DNA from: Marinihelvus sp036351115
Lineage (GTDB): Bacteria > Pseudomonadota > Gammaproteobacteria > Xanthomonadales > SZUA-36
Direction of reading: 5' to 3'
Assembly (NCBI GenBank): GCA_036351115.1
Contig: JAZBOL010000118.1
Location: 9,081 to 73,080, forward strand
Length of the DNA stretch: 64,000 bases
In this document: piece after piece, positions 43,301-50,787 of the stretch
Numbering within the stretch: position 1 is the stretch's first letter
How the letters are laid out: every line of letters starts with the position of its first letter
Position numbers and translations under genes: made by a program
Notes under the pieces: model-generated
The model's input: the letters and a program-made list of their open reading frames with translations, nothing else
The model's database searches: none
What the model was told of the DNA's origin: nothing

Positions 43301-43716
43301 CGGCGCTCCGTTCGAGCCTGCGGCGTGCCGGCGCCGCCGAGGCTGACCTGGACTGCCTCCAGGAGCAACTCGTGGGTCTGCTCCGCGAGCGGCTCGCCGA
43401 CCCGGACTTCCTGGCCATGCTGAGTCCGGAAAACAAACTCGACTCCCGGGCCGAAGCCGAATACCTGGTACCGGAAGGAGACCGACTGAAGCGACGGATC
43501 ATCGACCGCCTGTATCGCGATGCCGAGGGGCAGTGGCACATCGTGGACTACAAGACCGGCAGCGACAGCCCGGCCACGCGGGAATCCTGGTCCGGCCAGC
43601 TCGCAGGCTACCGGGCGGCGGTCGAGGCCGCAGAAGAGGGTCAGGTGGTGGAGGCGTCCATCCTCACCGCCGAGGACGGGCGCTTCATCGATCCGGCGGG
43701 CGCCCGCAGTACGTGA
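40360..43716 (+). CDS. AddA-like UvrD-family helicase/nuclease
   Basis: An 1118-residue protein with a UvrD-type helicase: Walker A APAGSGKT at residues 27-34, Walker B with D418 and E419 (LIDEFQDTS), motif IV-V regions including IHKAKGLEFDAVYLP, and motif VI LYVAMTRARR near residue 840. The C-terminal nuclease has the HxxFE-type helix (ALHHWFE) and D1063-Y-K1065 (IVDYKTG). This is the AddA/RecB layout. With the AddB-like partner upstream it probably processes broken ends, in place of or beside RecBCD. GGAGGAGG lies just before the ATG. Its last 76 bases are overlapped by rsmC on the other strand. Confidence 0.88.
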   Translation: MTDSRQPRDEEVRKRVIEPDRSFAVQAPAGSGKTELLSRRFLRLLAVVEKPQQVLAITFTRKATREMLDRVLDRLRSARLGVEPAEAHERAAFELARAVLDQDQRFDWGLLEDPAQLQIHTIDGFCARLAMRAPDQPLAVSNLLVAEYPEPAYREAARRALEAAAGAPAASPVREAFEALLLRERGNANALETLLADMLPRRDQWLGDVNRTEDLGRALMAERQQVELAALEGALGADRLAEASEAVYRLAQLAESGSVADEVIRAWESLGPGASPATIAEACWRTLEPLGTASRDLMSPRSINSKVFPGAASGRSPWVDGLKDVVDGWYQSEQAKAAYKRFVQTPPLDLVPGNATLLKQLRELLRLACDRLEVTFADRGLCDFQHVAQQAVTALGDELAPSEALLIEDGRLAHVLIDEFQDTSQLQYDLVRKLVSGWTPGDGRTLFLVGDPMQSIYGFRKANVGLFRTVMEEARLGDVPLEPRRLEVNFRSTRPVIEDVNRTCARLFQASSEASPGHVAYQAVEAFRGEGGEVTTRAFLAGESMELARRAEARWIAEDIASLDRDPEIQTVGVLARTRAQLEPVARALMERGIPFEAVEVTSLHQRPRVLELLTLTRAFLHPGDRVAWVALLVAPWCALQPGELLALLGDRNSADVLVRCEDAERLAHLSPASRERVSALAEILRCDERRAGLRPLAERVEAAWVALGGPRLVSSPEELEDVERFLALLSRLDEEMPEDLLAELERRLPKLFAASRSAPVKLMTIHKAKGLEFDAVYLPALQARPRQGDRSLFRQFEMRVQGDEHASLLAPVQASGERLPSGYDYLGLLERDAQTSEAQRLLYVAMTRARRLLRLSAVVRAKKDGGLAREAGSFLTLLHERFEPLLPEAQPAPDIEMQAPEPWPLFRLQRADPALPIVNGDDDSPGEEGAENAALGDSWPARDRLALGEALHHWFEIIHDDWRDHGGERWQGEWFEDYAPALRSSLRRAGAAEADLDCLQEQLVGLLRERLADPDFLAMLSPENKLDSRAEAEYLVPEGDRLKRRIIDRLYRDAEGQWHIVDYKTGSDSPATRESWSGQLAGYRAAVEAAEEGQVVEASILTAEDGRFIDPAGARST

Positions 43717-44732
43717 AACCGGTTGGTGGCGGCCAGCACCTCGTGCCGGCCGAACTCCCGGTCCAGGGTCGCCGGCCATGGCAGGTGACGGTTGGCGACA
43801 ATAACGACCTGTCCACCCGGGTTCAGGAAGTTTCTCGCCCCGCGGAAGAGTCCGGCGCCGAGATCCGACCGTTCCCGGTGATCGACGTGAAACGGTGGGT
43901 TGCTGATGATGAGATCGAAGCGACCGTCTACCGCCCGGAGACCATCGCTGGGCAGGGTGCGTGCGGAGAAGCCATTGGCGGAAAGCGTGCGCCGGGCCGC
44001 TTCGAGGGCGAGCGCCTGGCTGTCCACCAGGGTCAGCGCCACGCCGGGGCATGCGGCGAGCAAGGCAGCGCCGAGGACGCCGGTGCCACAGCCGAGGTCC
44101 AGGGCGGTGGATGGCGCGGCTTTTTCGAGGACGGCGGGAAGGCAGTCCAGCAGCAGCCGGCTCCCTTCGTCCAGTTCGCCGTGGGAAAACACACCGGGAT
44201 AGCTGTGGATGCGCAGGGTGCGTCCGAAGGCGTCCAGGGTCCAGGACACGTCATAGTCTGCCAGGCTGAACGGCGACGTCGCGTGGGGCAGGCTGGCTTC
44301 GAACAGAACGCAGTGCCGTGCGGCGTCGAGCTTCCTGACCTGCCCGAACCAGGGTTTCAGCTGCCGGATGGCGCTTTTCGCACCGGCGCGGATTTCACCG
44401 GCCACCCAGAGCACGCGATCCGGGTCCATGGCGGCGGCCAAGGCGTGCGCCAACATCTGAAAGCGCGCCTTTTCCCGGGGGAGACAAAGCACGGCATTGC
44501 CCGGCGCGACGAAATCCCCGGCCACGGGAAAGGCCCCGAATCGGGTCGTCAGACCCGATGCTTCCAGGCTCGCCCGGTCCCGGTCGTCCTGGACGAAACA
44601 CAGGCCTGACCCGGCACCCTGAACGAGGGCGCCGGGAAGGTCGGCCGGCGGCAGGAGCCAGAGCCGGGGTTTCAGCGCGGTCAGGCTGTCCTGTTGGCGA
44701 AGAAACAGCCGGGCAAGTGGAGACAAAGACAA
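43641..44732 (-). CDS. rsmC: 16S rRNA (guanine-N2)-methyltransferase RsmC-like
   Basis: RsmC methylates G1207 of 16S rRNA. The 363-residue protein has two methyltransferase-like domains: a degenerate N-terminal one and a C-terminal catalytic one with motif I LDLGCGTGVLG (about residue 217) and the amino-methylase motif SNPPFH (about residue 285). The tandem layout separates RsmC/RsmG2-type enzymes from single-domain ones; the close relative RlmG is the main alternative. Its 3' end runs 76 bases into the end of the convergent AddA-like gene. Confidence 0.88.
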   Translation of the reverse strand: MSLSPLARLFLRQQDSLTALKPRLWLLPPADLPGALVQGAGSGLCFVQDDRDRASLEASGLTTRFGAFPVAGDFVAPGNAVLCLPREKARFQMLAHALAAAMDPDRVLWVAGEIRAGAKSAIRQLKPWFGQVRKLDAARHCVLFEASLPHATSPFSLADYDVSWTLDAFGRTLRIHSYPGVFSHGELDEGSRLLLDCLPAVLEKAAPSTALDLGCGTGVLGAALLAACPGVALTLVDSQALALEAARRTLSANGFSARTLPSDGLRAVDGRFDLIISNPPFHVDHRERSDLGAGLFRGARNFLNPGGQVVIVANRHLPWPATLDREFGRHEVLAATNRFHVLRAPAGSMKRPSSAVRMDASTT

Positions 44733-44826
44733 GGGGGCGAGCTCAGGAATTCAGCGGTGGTTGGTATCGGAACACAGTCGTTCGCTTCGCGTCGGGCCGG
44801 ATCATGTCGGGCTGGCCGGCCGGTGC

Positions 44827-46188
44827 TCAGTCCGGCTCGTAATCTCCGACGAGGTCGTGTGCATCCGAACCGGTAATGCGCACCTTCAGGAGATCGCCGG
44901 GATCGGCGTGATCCGCGCCGTTCACATAAACCTTTCCGTCGATTTCCGGCGCGTCCGCGTGGCCTCGTCCGGTCATGCCGAGTTCACCCACTTCGTCGAT
45001 GAGCACCTCCTGCAGCGTTCCGATTTTTTCGGCCAGTCGCTCGGCGCTGATCTCTGCCTGGCGCTCCATGAACCGGGCTTCGCGCTCGGCCTTGACCTCG
45101 TCGGGCACCGGGTCCGGGAGTTCGTTGGCGCTGGCTCCCGCCACGGGCGAGTACTGGAAGCAACCGACCCGGTCCAGGCGGGCTTCTTCGATGAACGCCA
45201 TGAGCTCCTCGAAATCGGCCTCCGTCTCCCCGGGAAAACCCACGATGAACGTGCTGCGCAGGGTCAGGTCCGGCACCTGCTCCCGCCAGAGCCGTATGCG
45301 ATCGAGGGCGCGTTCCGTTGCGGCCGGACGCCGCATGAGCTTCAGGATGCGCGGTGAGCCGTGCTGCAGGGGAATGTCCAGGTAGGGCAGGATTTTCCCC
45401 TGTGCCATGAGCGGCATGAGTTCGTCGACGTGGGGGTAGGGATAGACGTAGTGCAGGCGAACCCAGGCACCCAGCGTGCCGAGCGCCTCGCACAGCTCCG
45501 TCAGCCTCGTCTTCACGGGCCGGCCGCCCCAGAAATCCGTCCGGTAGCGCAGGTCCACGCCATAGGCGGAGGTGTCCTGGGAGATCACCAGCAGTTCGCG
45601 GGTGCCGCTGGCCACCAGGCGTTCGGCCTCGGCGAGCACGTCGCCGGCGGGCCGGCTTGCCAGCTTGCCGCGCATGGACGGAATGATGCAGAAGCTGCAG
45701 CGGTGATTGCAGCCCTCGGAAATTTTCAGGTAAGCGTAGTGCCGGGGCGTAAGTTTGATCCCCGTATCCGGCACGAGATCGAGGAAGGGGTCGTGGTTTC
45801 GTGCGATGGGTGCGTGTTCATGGACCGCGGTCACCACCTGTTCGTATTGCTGCGGTCCCGTGACCGAGAGCACTTTCGGATGCACGGAGCGGATCTCGCC
45901 TTCCTGGACGCCGAGGCAGCCGGTAACGATCACCCGGCCGTTCGCGTCGATCGCTTCCCCGATCGCCTCGAGGGACTCGGCCCGGGCGCTGTCGATGAAA
46001 CCGCAGGTGTTGACCACGACCACGTCTGCGTCCTCGTAGCTGCCGGACAGCTCGTAGCCGTCTTCCCGGAGCTGGGTAATGATCCGCTCCGAGTCCACGA
46101 GGGCCTTCGGACAACCCAGGCTGACAAAGCCCACCCGCCGGTGCGCCGGAGCGTCTGAAGCGGGTGGGGTGGTGGTGCGTTCCGTCAT
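44827..46188 (-). CDS. rimO: Ribosomal protein S12 methylthiotransferase RimO
   Basis: RimO is a radical-SAM enzyme that adds a methylthio group to Asp88/89 of ribosomal protein S12. The 453-residue protein has the N-terminal UPF0004 domain (VGFVSLGCPKALVDSE, with cysteines for the auxiliary cluster), the radical-SAM motif C-x3-C-x2-C in GCNHRCSFCIIPSMRGK, and a C-terminal TRAM domain. LGCPKALVDSE and the SRP motif separate it from MiaB. I start at the ATG at 46188, since a 20-residue extension is unconserved. It lies about 97 bases downstream of the PDZ gene on the same strand. Confidence 0.95.
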   Translation of the reverse strand: MTERTTTPPASDAPAHRRVGFVSLGCPKALVDSERIITQLREDGYELSGSYEDADVVVVNTCGFIDSARAESLEAIGEAIDANGRVIVTGCLGVQEGEIRSVHPKVLSVTGPQQYEQVVTAVHEHAPIARNHDPFLDLVPDTGIKLTPRHYAYLKISEGCNHRCSFCIIPSMRGKLASRPAGDVLAEAERLVASGTRELLVISQDTSAYGVDLRYRTDFWGGRPVKTRLTELCEALGTLGAWVRLHYVYPYPHVDELMPLMAQGKILPYLDIPLQHGSPRILKLMRRPAATERALDRIRLWREQVPDLTLRSTFIVGFPGETEADFEELMAFIEEARLDRVGCFQYSPVAGASANELPDPVPDEVKAEREARFMERQAEISAERLAEKIGTLQEVLIDEVGELGMTGRGHADAPEIDGKVYVNGADHADPGDLLKVRITGSDAHDLVGDYEPD

Positions 46189-46284
46189 GACGGCGGGCCT
46201 TCGATCGGGTGAACCCCGCATTATCCGGCGCGCCGGGACACCCCACAAGCCCGGGAAAGCCCGGAAGGAGGCCGGCCCGGGGGT

Positions 46285-47838
46285 TCAGTCGCGTTCGTGC
46301 CGCTCGAAGCGCTCCCGAAACCCGGTGCCGTCATCGGGCACGAGGTCGAAGACGAAGCCGTTGAAGTCGAAGCGTTCGCCGAAATTGAATCCCGTATCGA
46401 AATCAAAGCCGCCGGGAACCAGGCCCAGGCGGTTTTCCGGTACGGTGACGACCAGCGTTTCACTTTTCTGGCGGCGAACGATCTCGAGTTCCACGGACTC
46501 CCCGGAGTCCACGCGCCGGAGGGCGCGGACCACGTCCGCGGGGCGCTGCACCTGGTCCCCGTTCACCGCGCGGATCACGTCACCGGATCGCAGCTGCAGC
46601 AGATTGTCCTCGCGCGCCTGGAGGACAAGCACGCCGTCCGTGGTGTCGAAATAGCTGGCCAGGTCGCTGTCCAGCTCCGCGAACTTCAGCCCCCGGGTCA
46701 GCGGCATACCGAACCAGATATTGGTGCCGGCCAGGGCGGTGTCACCGATCTCGGAAAGCGCTTCGAATTCGTAGACCAGTTCGCCGTCCTCGATGGTGCG
46801 CGTGTCGATGATGATCTTCCGCTCCGCAAGTTCGCCCCGAAGCGCTTCCAGCTCGCGTTCAAGCTGCGCCCGGTCGATGTCCGCAATCTCAAAGGACTGC
46901 ACCACCACCGGCGCATCGGGAAAGCGGGGTGCACCGGCACTGCCCGGTGCGGCTGGTTCTCCCGGCGGCGTCGGGGCCACGGGTGCGCCCAGGCGCGTGA
47001 TGCTGTGCCAGCTGAACGGTGTGCGCTCCTCGGCGACAATGACCTTTTCCAGGGCCTCGTCGCCTCGCTGGATGACGATCTCCAGTTCATCACCGGGCTC
47101 GACCGCACGCAGTGCTTCACCGAGGATCACGCGCCCGTCGGTGCCGCCTTCGACCAGCGACTCTCCCATGAGGCTGATGATCGTGTCACCGGGCTGCAGT
47201 CCCGCGCGTTCCGCCGGACCGTCGGGAGACAGTCCGAGCACGCGGACGCCGTCTTCGTCGTTGTTGCCCAGAATGACGCCGATGACGGCGCGGTTGGCGC
47301 TGAAACTCGGGGCGGGAGCGAGCACCGGGTCGGTGCGGTAGAGCTCACGATGCACCCGGGCCACCTCCCGCGACGCTTTGCGGAGGTTCTCGTGGGCACG
47401 TTCGAGTTCCCGCTGGACCCTGCGGCGTTCCTCGCGTTCCACCCGGCGCATCTCCGCCTGTTCGCGCGCGGTCTCTGCGTGAAGCTCGCGCCCCTCCGCT
47501 TTCAAAGCCTCTTTTTCCGCTTCCAGGTCTTCGAGCGCCCGGGCCCGCAGGGCTTGCGCCTCGCGCATTTCCGCCTCGGCCCGCTGAGCGAGTTCCGCGC
47601 GCGCTGCTTCCACCGCTGCGAGCGCGGCCCGTTGTTCCGCCTCGGCAGCCGCCAGGGCCTCGGCATGGCGTGCGCTGGCCCCGGCGGCCGGCGGGGCCGG
47701 CGGTTCGGGGGCTTCCTGGGCCCGGATCTCGCCTGGAACGCTGGTTACCAGGGCGAGGGCGATGGCGCTTGCCAGCAGAAACGGGCGCGTGTTCGGTGTC
47801 GATTTGAAATGCTTCATCTTCGTTATCCCCGGCGTCAT
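46285..47838 (-). CDS. Exported coiled-coil protein with two PDZ domains
   Basis: A 517-residue protein with a signal peptide (residues 8-40, FLLASAIALALVTSVPGEIRAQ). Next come a long Ala/Glu/Arg coiled coil (about residues 55-165) and a PDZ domain near residues 185-270 (GVRVLGLSPDGPAERAGLQ, then GDTIISLMGE). A second PDZ domain follows near 385-465 (GVLVLQAREDNLLQLRSGDVI). There is no protease domain, so it is a binding or sensing protein of the periplasm. The ATG at 47838 overlaps the stop of the anti-sigma candidate (ATGA); an ATG at 47817 would suit the signal peptide better. Cotranscription suggests it senses or scaffolds the response of the sigma factor, which is inference. Confidence 0.8.
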   Translation of the reverse strand: MTPGITKMKHFKSTPNTRPFLLASAIALALVTSVPGEIRAQEAPEPPAPPAAGASARHAEALAAAEAEQRAALAAVEAARAELAQRAEAEMREAQALRARALEDLEAEKEALKAEGRELHAETAREQAEMRRVEREERRRVQRELERAHENLRKASREVARVHRELYRTDPVLAPAPSFSANRAVIGVILGNNDEDGVRVLGLSPDGPAERAGLQPGDTIISLMGESLVEGGTDGRVILGEALRAVEPGDELEIVIQRGDEALEKVIVAEERTPFSWHSITRLGAPVAPTPPGEPAAPGSAGAPRFPDAPVVVQSFEIADIDRAQLERELEALRGELAERKIIIDTRTIEDGELVYEFEALSEIGDTALAGTNIWFGMPLTRGLKFAELDSDLASYFDTTDGVLVLQAREDNLLQLRSGDVIRAVNGDQVQRPADVVRALRRVDSGESVELEIVRRQKSETLVVTVPENRLGLVPGGFDFDTGFNFGERFDFNGFVFDLVPDDGTGFRERFERHERD

Positions 47839-48482
47839 AGGGACGCCATCCTTCCGTATTCGGTTTCAAACTGGTGCTGAAACAGGGCCTCGAGATCGAG
47901 GAGCAGGTTGACCCGCTGGCTCCAGAGCTCGATGGACTCGGGGGTGACGCTCAGTTCGTCGTCTACCCGGGCGACCAGATCCTCGAGTTCCGCCACGTAA
48001 ACGACGGACTCGGCCGGCATGGACACGGTGTCGTCACGGAGCAGGCGCAAGCGCTGTTCCAGGAGTTGGGACATGGCAATGAGTTCGGTCACGGTGGCCT
48101 CCGGGTTGGTCGGGATCGCCGTGTCGCCGGTTACCGCTTCCTCGCTCTGGGCCTCGACGAGGGCAGGACCCGGAGCCGGGGCGGGATCCGACGGCCCCGC
48201 CGGGGCACGCCACAGCACCACGCTGACGACCGCGACGAGGCACGCGGCAACCGCCAGGCCGCGGAACAGGCGCTGGCGGCGCGAGGCGCGCTGGTCCTCG
48301 GCAAGGACCGCCCGGATGTCATTCCAGCCATCCCGTGGAGGATCGATCAGTGGAAGATCGCCGAGACCGAGGGGGTCCTCGATGCGGCCGTCTTCGCCAT
48401 CGCTTCCGTCGCTTGCGTTCCTGTTCATGTCGTTCCTGTCCATGTCATGTCTGTCCATATCGTTCATGTCCCTGTCATGCAT
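47835..48482 (-). CDS. Membrane-anchored candidate anti-sigma factor
   Basis: A 215-residue protein with a cytoplasmic N-terminal part, one membrane helix (about residues 74-91, LAVAACLVAVVSVVLW) and a periplasmic helical domain (ELIAMSQLLEQRLRLL onward). This topology and its position eight bases after an ECF sigma gene indicate an anti-sigma factor; no zinc-binding HxxxCxxC motif is present. The first 22 residues are a five-residue repeat rich in M, D, N and R, encoded by imperfect 15-base repeats (48425-48482). They supply five in-frame ATG codons (48482, 48467, 48458, 48443, 48428), so the true start is uncertain. Confidence 0.65.
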   Translation of the reverse strand: MHDRDMNDMDRHDMDRNDMNRNASDGSDGEDGRIEDPLGLGDLPLIDPPRDGWNDIRAVLAEDQRASRRQRLFRGLAVAACLVAVVSVVLWRAPAGPSDPAPAPGPALVEAQSEEAVTGDTAIPTNPEATVTELIAMSQLLEQRLRLLRDDTVSMPAESVVYVAELEDLVARVDDELSVTPESIELWSQRVNLLLDLEALFQHQFETEYGRMASL

Positions 48483-48490
48483 CGCTGCGA

Positions 48491-49084
48491 TCAGGTCCCG
48501 GCACCGGTGAGTTCCCGGGCTTCCGGCTTTCCGATCAATTCCCGGAGTTTTTTCCGGGCCCGGGATAACCGGGTTTTCGAAAAGCTTTCGGTTTTTCCGA
48601 ACACTTCGGCAATCTCTCCGTGGCGGTAACCTTCCACGTCGTGAAGCCAGACCACGAGGCGGTCCTCTTCACCCAGCTGCGCCAGTGCTTCGCTCAGATC
48701 CATGGCCTCGCCGATTGCTTCCTGGTTCCCTTCACAGGACGCGCGAAAGTCTTCGAAGGTCACAAGTTCCCCCCTGGGCTGTTTCCGAAGGGCGCTGATC
48801 GCGTGATTGATGGCCAGGCGCCGCAGCCAGCCCCAGAACGGGGCGTCGCCCCGAAATTGCCCAAGGCGCCGAAAGGCCGTGATGAACGCTTCCTGGGTGA
48901 CATCCTGGGCGAGCTGACTGCAGTTCGTCACGCGCACGGTGACCGAGTACACGGGTCGGTGAAACTGCCGGTACAGCTGCTCACAGGCCTGGATGTCCCC
49001 CCTTTTGGCGCGCGCCAGGGTCACCTCGTCCACCTGGGTATCGAATGAGGATGAACCGATCATCGGGGTATTAGACGCAGGCAT
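48491..49084 (-). CDS. ECF-type RNA polymerase sigma factor
   Basis: A 197-residue sigma-70 family protein with region 2 (QACEQLYRQFHRPVYSV, then DVTQEAFITAFRRLGQFRG, WGWLRRLAINHAI) and region 4 (EDRLVVWLHDVEGYRHGEI, helix-turn-helix, TRLSRARKKLRELI). The missing regions 1 and 3 make it extracytoplasmic-function type. The next genes encode a membrane anti-sigma candidate and an exported PDZ protein, so it probably responds to the envelope. I start at the ATG at 49084; no strong ribosome site is seen and an ATG at 49063 is possible. Confidence 0.9.
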   Translation of the reverse strand: MPASNTPMIGSSSFDTQVDEVTLARAKRGDIQACEQLYRQFHRPVYSVTVRVTNCSQLAQDVTQEAFITAFRRLGQFRGDAPFWGWLRRLAINHAISALRKQPRGELVTFEDFRASCEGNQEAIGEAMDLSEALAQLGEEDRLVVWLHDVEGYRHGEIAEVFGKTESFSKTRLSRARKKLRELIGKPEARELTGAGT

Positions 49085-49158
49085 GGGCAAAAGGGTCGCA
49101 GCCCGTGAGACTTTTTTGTTCGAACCGGTGGAAGCCGTTGGTTTGGGCGTGCCGGGGC

Positions 49159-49164
49159 ATTATA
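49159..49164 (-). promoter_or_regulatory. TATAAT -10 element upstream of the ECF sigma gene
   Basis: On the minus strand a perfect TATAAT lies at 49164-49159, 75 bases before the sigma start codon in the 132-base gap shared with greB. The -35 position is poor. It would be a housekeeping promoter; I do not see a repeated ECF-type element that would prove autoregulation. Confidence 0.4.
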
Positions 49165-49216
49165 TCGATCGTTACCCCGCGCCCGTCGCGGAAACCCGGC
49201 ATCAGGAGCGTCGCCC

Positions 49217-49717
49217 ATGGGTCGCTGGAGACCACCCGCCAAGCCATCGAGCCCCTACATTACCGCGGACGGAGCGCGCCGCCTGCGCGCCGAACTGCAG
49301 CAGTTGTGGAAGGTCGAGCGCCCGGAAGTGGTCCGGGCCCTGGCCGAGGCCGCTGCGGAGGGCGACCGTTCCGAAAACGCAGAGTACATCTATCGCAAAA
49401 AGCAGCTGGGCGGCATCGATCGACGGGTGCGCTATCTCAGTCGGCGCCTGGACCAGGTGAAAGTGGTCGACCGGATTCCCGATGACACCAGCCGGGTCCG
49501 CTTTGGGGCCTGGGTCGTCCTTGCGGACGAACAGGGCGACGAACGGACCTATCGCATCGTCGGCGCTGACGAAACGGATGCGCAGCTGGGCTGGGTCTCC
49601 ATCGATTCGCCCGTGGCGCGCGCCCTGCTGGGCAAGGCCGCCGGGGACGAGGTGGCCGTCGAATTGCCGGAGGGCAACGTGGTTTTCGAGGTGCTCGAGG
49701 TTCGTTACTCGGGCTGA
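49217..49717 (+). CDS. greB: Transcription elongation factor GreB
   Basis: GreB rescues backtracked RNA polymerase, cleaving longer fragments than GreA. The 166-residue protein has the GreB-type YITADGARRLRAELQQLW start, the acidic coiled-coil tip in GDRSENAEYIYRKKQL (the YIYRKK form marks GreB rather than GreA) and a C-terminal domain ending VVFEVLEVRYSG. It is divergent from the ECF sigma gene and precedes hsp20. Confidence 0.95.
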   Translation: MGRWRPPAKPSSPYITADGARRLRAELQQLWKVERPEVVRALAEAAAEGDRSENAEYIYRKKQLGGIDRRVRYLSRRLDQVKVVDRIPDDTSRVRFGAWVVLADEQGDERTYRIVGADETDAQLGWVSIDSPVARALLGKAAGDEVAVELPEGNVVFEVLEVRYSG

Positions 49718-49721
49718 GGCG

Positions 49722-49751
49722 CCCTTGAATTTTCCGAAACCGCGTCCATTT
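49722..49751 (+). promoter_or_regulatory. Candidate sigma-32 promoter for hsp20
   Basis: CCCTTGAA (49722-49729) is the full extended sigma-32 -35. After 14 bases comes GTCCATTT (49744-49751), six of eight matches to CCCCATNT. It starts five bases after the greB stop and lies about 93 bases before the hsp20 start, so the transcript has a leader that could fold. Confidence 0.75.
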
Positions 49752-49843
49752 TTGAGGCAGTGGTCGCCGACAGGGGCCACGACAACCAGCCCGGCCACCT
49801 GGCGGGCGCCAACCACCGTAATGCTTCAAAGGAGATCACGGTT

Positions 49844-50323
49844 ATGACGACGTTTGATTTTTCACCCCTGTACCGCAATTCCATCGGTTTCGACCGGCTC
49901 GCTTCCCTGCTGGCTTCCGCCCAGCGCGTGGAGCAGGGCGGCGGATATCCGCCGTACAACATTGTTTCCGAGGATGAGAATCGCTACCGCATCACCATGG
50001 CGGTCGCCGGTTTCGCCCAGGAAGACCTGGACATCACGAGCGAACAGAACACGCTGACGGTCACCGGCAAGCGCGCCGATGATGAGAACGGTTCCGACCG
50101 CTACCTGCACCGTGGCATCGCCAACCGCTCCTTCGAGCGCCGCTTCAACCTGGCGGACCACGTTCGGGTGACCGGCGCGAGCCTCGAGAACGGTTTGCTC
50201 CACATCGACCTGGAGCGCGAGATTCCCGAGGCCATGAAGCCGCGCAAGATCGAGATCGGATCCGGCAGCGCCCGGCTGATCGACGTCAGCAAGGACGAAG
50301 CCGGCGAAGACAAGGCCGCCTGA
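49844..50323 (+). CDS. Small heat-shock protein (Hsp20/IbpA family)
   Basis: Hsp20 proteins hold aggregating proteins for DnaK and ClpB. The 159-residue protein begins with the IbpA-type TTFDFSPLYRNSIGFDRL. It has an alpha-crystallin domain (about residues 38-130) with YRITMAVAGFAQEDLDI and the A-x-L-x-n-G-L motif (ASLENGLLHIDLER), and a short C-terminal tail. AAGGAG precedes the ATG at 49844. The sigma-32 promoter upstream and the terminator downstream make it a single-gene unit. Confidence 0.95.
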   Translation: MTTFDFSPLYRNSIGFDRLASLLASAQRVEQGGGYPPYNIVSEDENRYRITMAVAGFAQEDLDITSEQNTLTVTGKRADDENGSDRYLHRGIANRSFERRFNLADHVRVTGASLENGLLHIDLEREIPEAMKPRKIEIGSGSARLIDVSKDEAGEDKAA

Positions 50324-50356
50324 CTGCTCGCCCAGAACCGGCTGCAAGTGTGTGCA

Positions 50357-50385
50357 GGGGACGCGGGAAACCGCGTCCCCTTTTT
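50357..50385 (+). terminator. Rho-independent terminator of hsp20
   Basis: GGGGACGCGG pairs with CCGCGTCCCC around a GAAA tetraloop (10 bp), followed by TTTTT. It lies 33 bases after the hsp20 stop. Confidence 0.95.
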
Positions 50386-50454
50386 CGTGTTTCCCCGACT
50401 GAACAGCCAGTCGGGGCATATCGGCACGACGAGCCATGACCTTTGGCAGGCTTG

Positions 50455-50480
50455 TTTTGATAATTAGATGAATGTCAAAA
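50455..50480. promoter_or_regulatory. Palindromic operator before the ArsR/SdpR-like gene
   Basis: TTTTGA (50455-50460) and TCAAAA (50475-50480) are perfect inverted arms 14 bases apart, in an AT-rich patch directly before the ATG at 50488. ArsR-family dimers bind such palindromes over their own promoters. GATAAT at 50459-50464 could be the -10, which the repressor would cover. Confidence 0.6.
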
Positions 50481-50487
50481 TATATCC

Positions 50488-50787
50488 ATGCACAACAGCA
50501 CCACGCAGACGAATGACGGGGTCTTCAAGGCCCTGGCCGATGAACAGCGTCGCAGGATCCTGCAGTTGTTGCGCCATGGTGAGCAACCGGCCGGCGTCCT
50601 GGCCGCATCCCTTTCGGTGAAACCGGCGACGGTTTCCCATCACCTGGCCCAGCTCAGGGCCGCGGGGCTCGTTCGTGTTCGCCGCGAAGGGCAGCAACGG
50701 ATTTACGCGCTCAATACCTCCATGGTGGAGGAGGTGTTGCTGCTGATTTCAAACCTGTTTCATGCGGAGCGGAAGGAAGAATCGTGA
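50488..50787 (+). CDS. ArsR-family winged-helix regulator (SdpR-like)
   Basis: A 99-residue repressor with the ArsR winged helix: VFKALADEQRRRILQLL, recognition helix LSVKPATVSHHLAQLRAAGLV, and wing RVRREGQQRIYALN. There is no metal-binding CxC pair, which fits the autorepressor SdpR group. Its stop overlaps the start of the SdpI-like gene (GTGA). In Bacillus, SdpR represses sdpRI and is sequestered by SdpI when the SdpC toxin is present. Confidence 0.88.
   Translation: MHNSTTQTNDGVFKALADEQRRRILQLLRHGEQPAGVLAASLSVKPATVSHHLAQLRAAGLVRVRREGQQRIYALNTSMVEEVLLLISNLFHAERKEES

Noticed and set aside
50401..50454. A strong sigma-70 promoter before the SdpR-like gene
   Set aside because: TTGGCA at 50443-50448 is only 10 bases from GATAAT, too close to pair as -35 and -10, so I list only the operator.
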